DNA from: an uncultured Pseudomonadota bacterium
GTDB taxonomy: Bacteria; Pseudomonadota; Gammaproteobacteria; Burkholderiales; Eutrophovitaceae
NCBI GenBank assembly: GCA_937983055.1
Contig: CALJLA010000030.1
Span: 1-17,746, forward strand
Length of the DNA: 17,746 nt
Direction of reading: 5' to 3'
A model generated the notes under the pieces. That model saw only the letters and a program-made list of their open reading frames with translations. It did no database searches and was not told the origin of the DNA. How positions within the stretch are numbered: the stretch's first letter is position 1; each line of letters starts with the position of its first letter. Both the position numbers and the translations under genes were made by a program. Positions 14,772-17,746 of this stretch are shown one piece after another.

Positions 14772-16490
14772 TTATTTGTCAGTGTTCTTGTTGTCGAGTT
14801 TCGCCTTCAGCAGCGCACCGAGGTTGGTGGTTCCGGCGCTGCCGGCGTCCGCGCCGTGCTTCTGCAGCGCTTCGGCTTCTTCGGCGGCGTCTTTCGCCTT
14901 GATCGACAGGTTAATGTTGCGGTTCTTGCGATCGATATTGATGATCATGGCGACGATACGGTCGCCTTCCTTCACATGGGAGCGGATGTCCTCGACACGA
15001 TCCCGCGCGATTTCCGAGGCACGCAGATATCCCTCGACTTCGCCGTCGAGCGAAATGGTTGCCCCCTTGGCATCGACCGCCTTCACAACGCCCTCGATCA
15101 CCGATCCCTTGTCGTGGGTGGACACGTAGTTGGAGAAGGGGTCGCCCTCGAGCTGCTTGATGCCCAGCGAAATGCGTTCGCGCTCGACGTCGATCGACAG
15201 GACCATGGCCTCGACCTCGTCGCCCTTCTTGTATTTGCGCACGGCTTCTTCGCCCGGCATGCTCCACGAAAGATCGGACAGGTGGACCAGCCCGTCGATG
15301 CCGCCCGACAGACCGATGAAGATGCCGAAATCGGTGATCGATTTGATCTGGCCGCGAACCTTGTCGCCCTTCTTGAAGTTCTGCGCGAACTCGTCCCAGG
15401 GATTCGGTTTGCACTGTTTCATGCCAAGGCTGATGCGGCGGCGGTCTTCGTCGATCTCCAGAATCATGACTTCGACTTCGTCGCCGACCTGGACGACCTT
15501 CGCGGGATGGACGTTCTTGTTGGTCCAGTCCATTTCCGATACGTGCACCAGGCCCTCGATGCCGGACTCGATCTCGACGAACGCGCCGTAGTCGGTCAGG
15601 TTGGACACCTTGCCGAACAGCCGCGTGCCGGTCGGATAGCGGCGCGACAGCCCGACCCAGGGGTCTTCGCCGAGCTGCTTAAGCCCGAGCGAGACGCGAT
15701 TCTTTTCCTGGTCGAACTTGAGGACCTTGGCGGTGACCTCGTCCCCGACGTTCACCACCTCGGTGGGATGCTTGACGCGTCGCCACGCCAGGTCGGTGAT
15801 GTGCAGCAGGCCATCGATGCCGCCGAGATCGACGAACGCGCCGTAGTCGGTGATGTTCTTGACAATGCCCTTGACGACCGCGCCCTCGTGCAGCGTTTCC
15901 AGCAGCTTCTGCCGCTCCTCGCCCTGGGTGGCTTCCAGCACCGCGCGACGGGACACCACGACGTTGTTACGCTTGCGGTCGAGCTTGATGACCTTGAATT
16001 CGAGTTGCTTGCCCTCGTACGGATTGGTGTCCTTGACGGGGCGGATATCGACCAGCGAGCCCGGCAGAAATGCGCGGATGCCATTGATCATGACCGTCAG
16101 CCCGCCTTTGACCTTACCGTTGACCAGCCCCTGCACCAGCCGGCCTTCTTCCATCGCCTTTTCGAGCTCCTGCCAGGCGGCGAGCCGCTTTGCCTTCTCG
16201 CGCGACAGTCGCGTTTCCCCATAGCCGTCCTCGAGCGCCTCGATCGCGACGCTGACGTATTCTCCGGGCTCGACTTCAAGTTCGCCGCGGTCGTTCTTGA
16301 ACTCGTCGATCGAGATGTAGCTTTCGGACTTGAGTCCGGCATTCACCACCACGAAGTTCTGATCGATGCGCACGATCTCCGCGGTGATGACTTCCCCCGC
16401 ACGCATTTCCTGGCGCGAAAGGCTTTCCTCGAACAGTGCCGCGAAGCTTTCGTTGCCGGGAGCGCTGGAGGAATGGGTCGCTGTCTTCAT
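14772..16490 (-). CDS. rpsA: 30S ribosomal protein S1
   Basis: The largest ribosomal protein; it unfolds mRNA leaders and brings them to the 30S subunit. The 572 residues (E. coli 557) contain six S1 (OB-fold) repeats. The first two (about 35-100 and 118-184) bind the ribosome; the last four (about 205-533) bind RNA and include the repeated ITDYGAFVDLGG..GLLHI and LTDYGAFVEI..GLVHVSEMDW segments. The N-terminus carries a short extra stretch before NESFAALFEESL, which matches E. coli TESFAQLFEESL. The ATG at 16490 has no Shine-Dalgarno sequence (CCTAACGCT before it), as is usual for rpsA, whose translation is self-controlled. It sits 144 nt behind aroA-cmk and 12-15 nt before ihfB. Confidence 0.97.
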   Translation of the reverse strand: MKTATHSSSAPGNESFAALFEESLSRQEMRAGEVITAEIVRIDQNFVVVNAGLKSESYISIDEFKNDRGELEVEPGEYVSVAIEALEDGYGETRLSREKAKRLAAWQELEKAMEEGRLVQGLVNGKVKGGLTVMINGIRAFLPGSLVDIRPVKDTNPYEGKQLEFKVIKLDRKRNNVVVSRRAVLEATQGEERQKLLETLHEGAVVKGIVKNITDYGAFVDLGGIDGLLHITDLAWRRVKHPTEVVNVGDEVTAKVLKFDQEKNRVSLGLKQLGEDPWVGLSRRYPTGTRLFGKVSNLTDYGAFVEIESGIEGLVHVSEMDWTNKNVHPAKVVQVGDEVEVMILEIDEDRRRISLGMKQCKPNPWDEFAQNFKKGDKVRGQIKSITDFGIFIGLSGGIDGLVHLSDLSWSMPGEEAVRKYKKGDEVEAMVLSIDVERERISLGIKQLEGDPFSNYVSTHDKGSVIEGVVKAVDAKGATISLDGEVEGYLRASEIARDRVEDIRSHVKEGDRIVAMIINIDRKNRNINLSIKAKDAAEEAEALQKHGADAGSAGTTNLGALLKAKLDNKNTDK

Positions 16491-16509
16491 AGCGTTAGGT
16501 TCGATTCAC

Positions 16510-16546
16510 TGAATAGGCCGGTCAATGTTCCGACCGGGTTGATTCA
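16510..16546 (-). promoter_or_regulatory. Hairpin in the rpsA mRNA leader, probable S1 autoregulatory element
   Basis: In the minus-strand RNA an outer stem TGAAT / ATTCA (16546-16542, 16514-16510) and an inner stem CCGGTC / GACCGG (16537-16532, 16523-16518) enclose the loop GGAACATT. It lies about 20-56 nt before the rpsA ATG, which lacks a Shine-Dalgarno sequence. E. coli rpsA leaders are known to use hairpins with GGA in the loop, separated by AU-rich linkers; the likeness is by structure, the function is inferred. Confidence 0.55.
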
Positions 16547-16634
16547 TCATTCCATCCCGCACTCGAAGGAAAGAAGAGCCGCTGCGGATTTCGCCGCTGG
16601 AACTCTTTCTTTTTTCAATTCAATGGGATGGGCC

Positions 16635-17746
16635 TCAGGGCTGCGCGCCCCGGTACCACTCGAGAACCTGATCGACAGCGTCGTCGATGCTGAGCCCGGT
16701 GGTATCGAGGACCAACGCCTCCTTGCTCTTTTGCAGGGGTGCCACGCCGCGGTTCGTGTCGCGCGCGTCGCGATCCTTCAAGTCCTGCAAAAGGGCCGAC
16801 AGGTTAGCATCGAAACCTTTTTCTATCAACTGTTTATATCGACGCTCCGCGCGCGTGCCGGCATCTGCGGTCAAATACACCTTCAGCACGGCATCCGGGA
16901 ACACCACGGTTCCCATGTCTCGGCCATCCGCAACCAGGCCAGGCGGTCTGCGAAACGCCCGTTGCCGCATCATAAGGCCTTGACGCACTGATGGAATTTC
17001 AGCCACGCGGCTGGCAGCAGCAGAAACCTCTTCGGAGCGGATGGCAGCGGTTACGCGCTCGCCCGCCAGCAGCACCTCGCCGTGCGAAAACTCGACCGGC
17101 AGCGCTTCGGCGACCGCCCCGAGGCGGGCGGCATCCCCCAGCGGCAGCGATTCTTTCAGCGCCGCCAGCGCGACGACCCGATACAGTGCCCCGCTGTCGA
17201 GATAGTGGAAGCCAAGTCGCGCAGCGACCCGCTGCGCCACCGTGCCCTTGCCGGAGCCGGATGGCCCGTCGATCGCGATCACCGGTGAAACGGTGATTTC
17301 GGCCAGGCGGTCAAAGTAATCGGGAAAAGTCTTCGCAACGCAGTCGGGATCATTGATCCGCGCCCTGAGCCCGCCAAGCGTGCACAGCGACAGGCACATT
17401 GCCATTCGATGATCGTCGTAGGTATCGAACGTCGCCACGGGACGGAGACGGCCACCGGAGGGCGGCTCGACGCCGAGCCAGTCGTCGCCCTCCTCCACCT
17501 TTGCACCGGTCTTGCGCAGTTCGGTGGCCATCGCGGCGATTCGGTCGGTCTCCTTCACGCGCCAGCTGCCGATGTTGCGCAGCCGGCAACGGCCATCGCA
17601 GAACAGGGCCACCACCGCCAGCGTCATTGCGGCGTCGGGGATGTGATTGCAGTCAAGGTCGAAGGCGCGCAGTCGCCCATTCTCGGGGGCGCTGGCCTCG
17701 ATCCAGTTGTCGCCCATGCGAACCTGCGCACCGATCGAGGCCAGCG
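16635..17746 (-). CDS. Fused 3-phosphoshikimate 1-carboxyvinyltransferase / cytidylate kinase (5' end outside window)
   Basis: One open frame encodes the C-terminal third of AroA followed directly by Cmk. AroA (EPSP synthase, shikimate pathway) is seen in HIPDAAMTLA, WRVKETDRIAAMATELRKTGA, DDHRMAMC and CVAKTFPDYFDRLAEI, which is its normal C-terminal end. There is no stop codon: after about four residues Cmk (phosphorylates CMP/dCMP) starts with VIAIDGPSGSGKGT (P-loop), then LDSGALYR, VADGRDMGTVVFPDA, ERRYKQL and RDTNRGVAPL. An in-frame GTG at 17282 could also start a free Cmk. Fused AroA-Cmk proteins are known in betaproteobacteria. The visible part is 370 residues; the missing part is the first AroA lobe and more. 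rpsA follows, as in most proteobacteria. Confidence 0.93.
   Translation of the reverse strand, partial: LASIGAQVRMGDNWIEASAPENGRLRAFDLDCNHIPDAAMTLAVVALFCDGRCRLRNIGSWRVKETDRIAAMATELRKTGAKVEEGDDWLGVEPPSGGRLRPVATFDTYDDHRMAMCLSLCTLGGLRARINDPDCVAKTFPDYFDRLAEITVSPVIAIDGPSGSGKGTVAQRVAARLGFHYLDSGALYRVVALAALKESLPLGDAARLGAVAEALPVEFSHGEVLLAGERVTAAIRSEEVSAAASRVAEIPSVRQGLMMRQRAFRRPPGLVADGRDMGTVVFPDAVLKVYLTADAGTRAERRYKQLIEKGFDANLSALLQDLKDRDARDTNRGVAPLQKSKEALVLDTTGLSIDDAVDQVLEWYRGAQP

Overview
The window looks like an ordinary chromosomal stretch from a high-GC Gram-negative bacterium, most likely a betaproteobacterium. The main reason is the gene order aroA-cmk / rpsA / ihfB / lapA / lapB, followed by pyrF, ugd, the heptose genes hldA and hldD, and cysM, which from memory is typical of Betaproteobacteria (Rhodocyclales, Nitrosomonadales, Burkholderiales). 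Protein motifs such as DksA, LapA/LapB and HldD fit this. I cannot name the genus.

Left part (1-2682): an ABC-F ATPase of the YheS type (runs off the left edge) lies just behind a three-gene tRNA operon (Pro-TGG, Arg-TCT, His-GTG), all on the minus strand. A near-consensus promoter with a GC-rich discriminator drives the tRNAs. Back to back with it, on the plus strand, dksA has its own promoter and a clear intrinsic terminator. This is a compact translation/stringent-response neighbourhood.

Middle part (2683-5812): a small helix-turn-helix regulator with two abutting inverted repeats upstream of it; a tail-to-tail radical SAM protein of unknown function (COG0731-like); a divergent queD (queuosine pathway); tRNA-Ser(TGA) on the minus strand; then a 7-TM BI-1/YccA-type membrane protein on the plus strand. 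Directly upstream of the intact tRNA-Ser is a truncated second copy of the same tRNA. It is split at two places by 59- and 62-nt palindromic inserts that resemble each other and sit at the same short target (TT^CAA on the plus strand), one in the anticodon loop and one in the D-loop. This is the most unusual structure in the window.

Right part (5812-17746): everything is on the minus strand, so read from right to left. A fused AroA-Cmk protein (5' end outside the window), rpsA with a structured leader and no Shine-Dalgarno sequence, and ihfB with its own intrinsic terminator. Then comes a tightly packed group lapA-lapB-pyrF-ugd-hldA-hldD-cysM-exonuclease-rlmD with gaps of a few bases, one TAATG overlap and one GTGA overlap. 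It combines LPS quality control (LapA/LapB), LPS core precursor supply (UDP-glucuronate, heptose), UMP synthesis, cysteine synthesis, a PolB-like 3'-5' exonuclease and the 23S rRNA methyltransferase RlmD. It ends at a strong terminator shared with the convergent yccA-like gene.

I saw no insertion sequence, prophage, CRISPR array or plasmid gene. Apart from the split tRNA copy and its palindromic inserts, the region is core genome.
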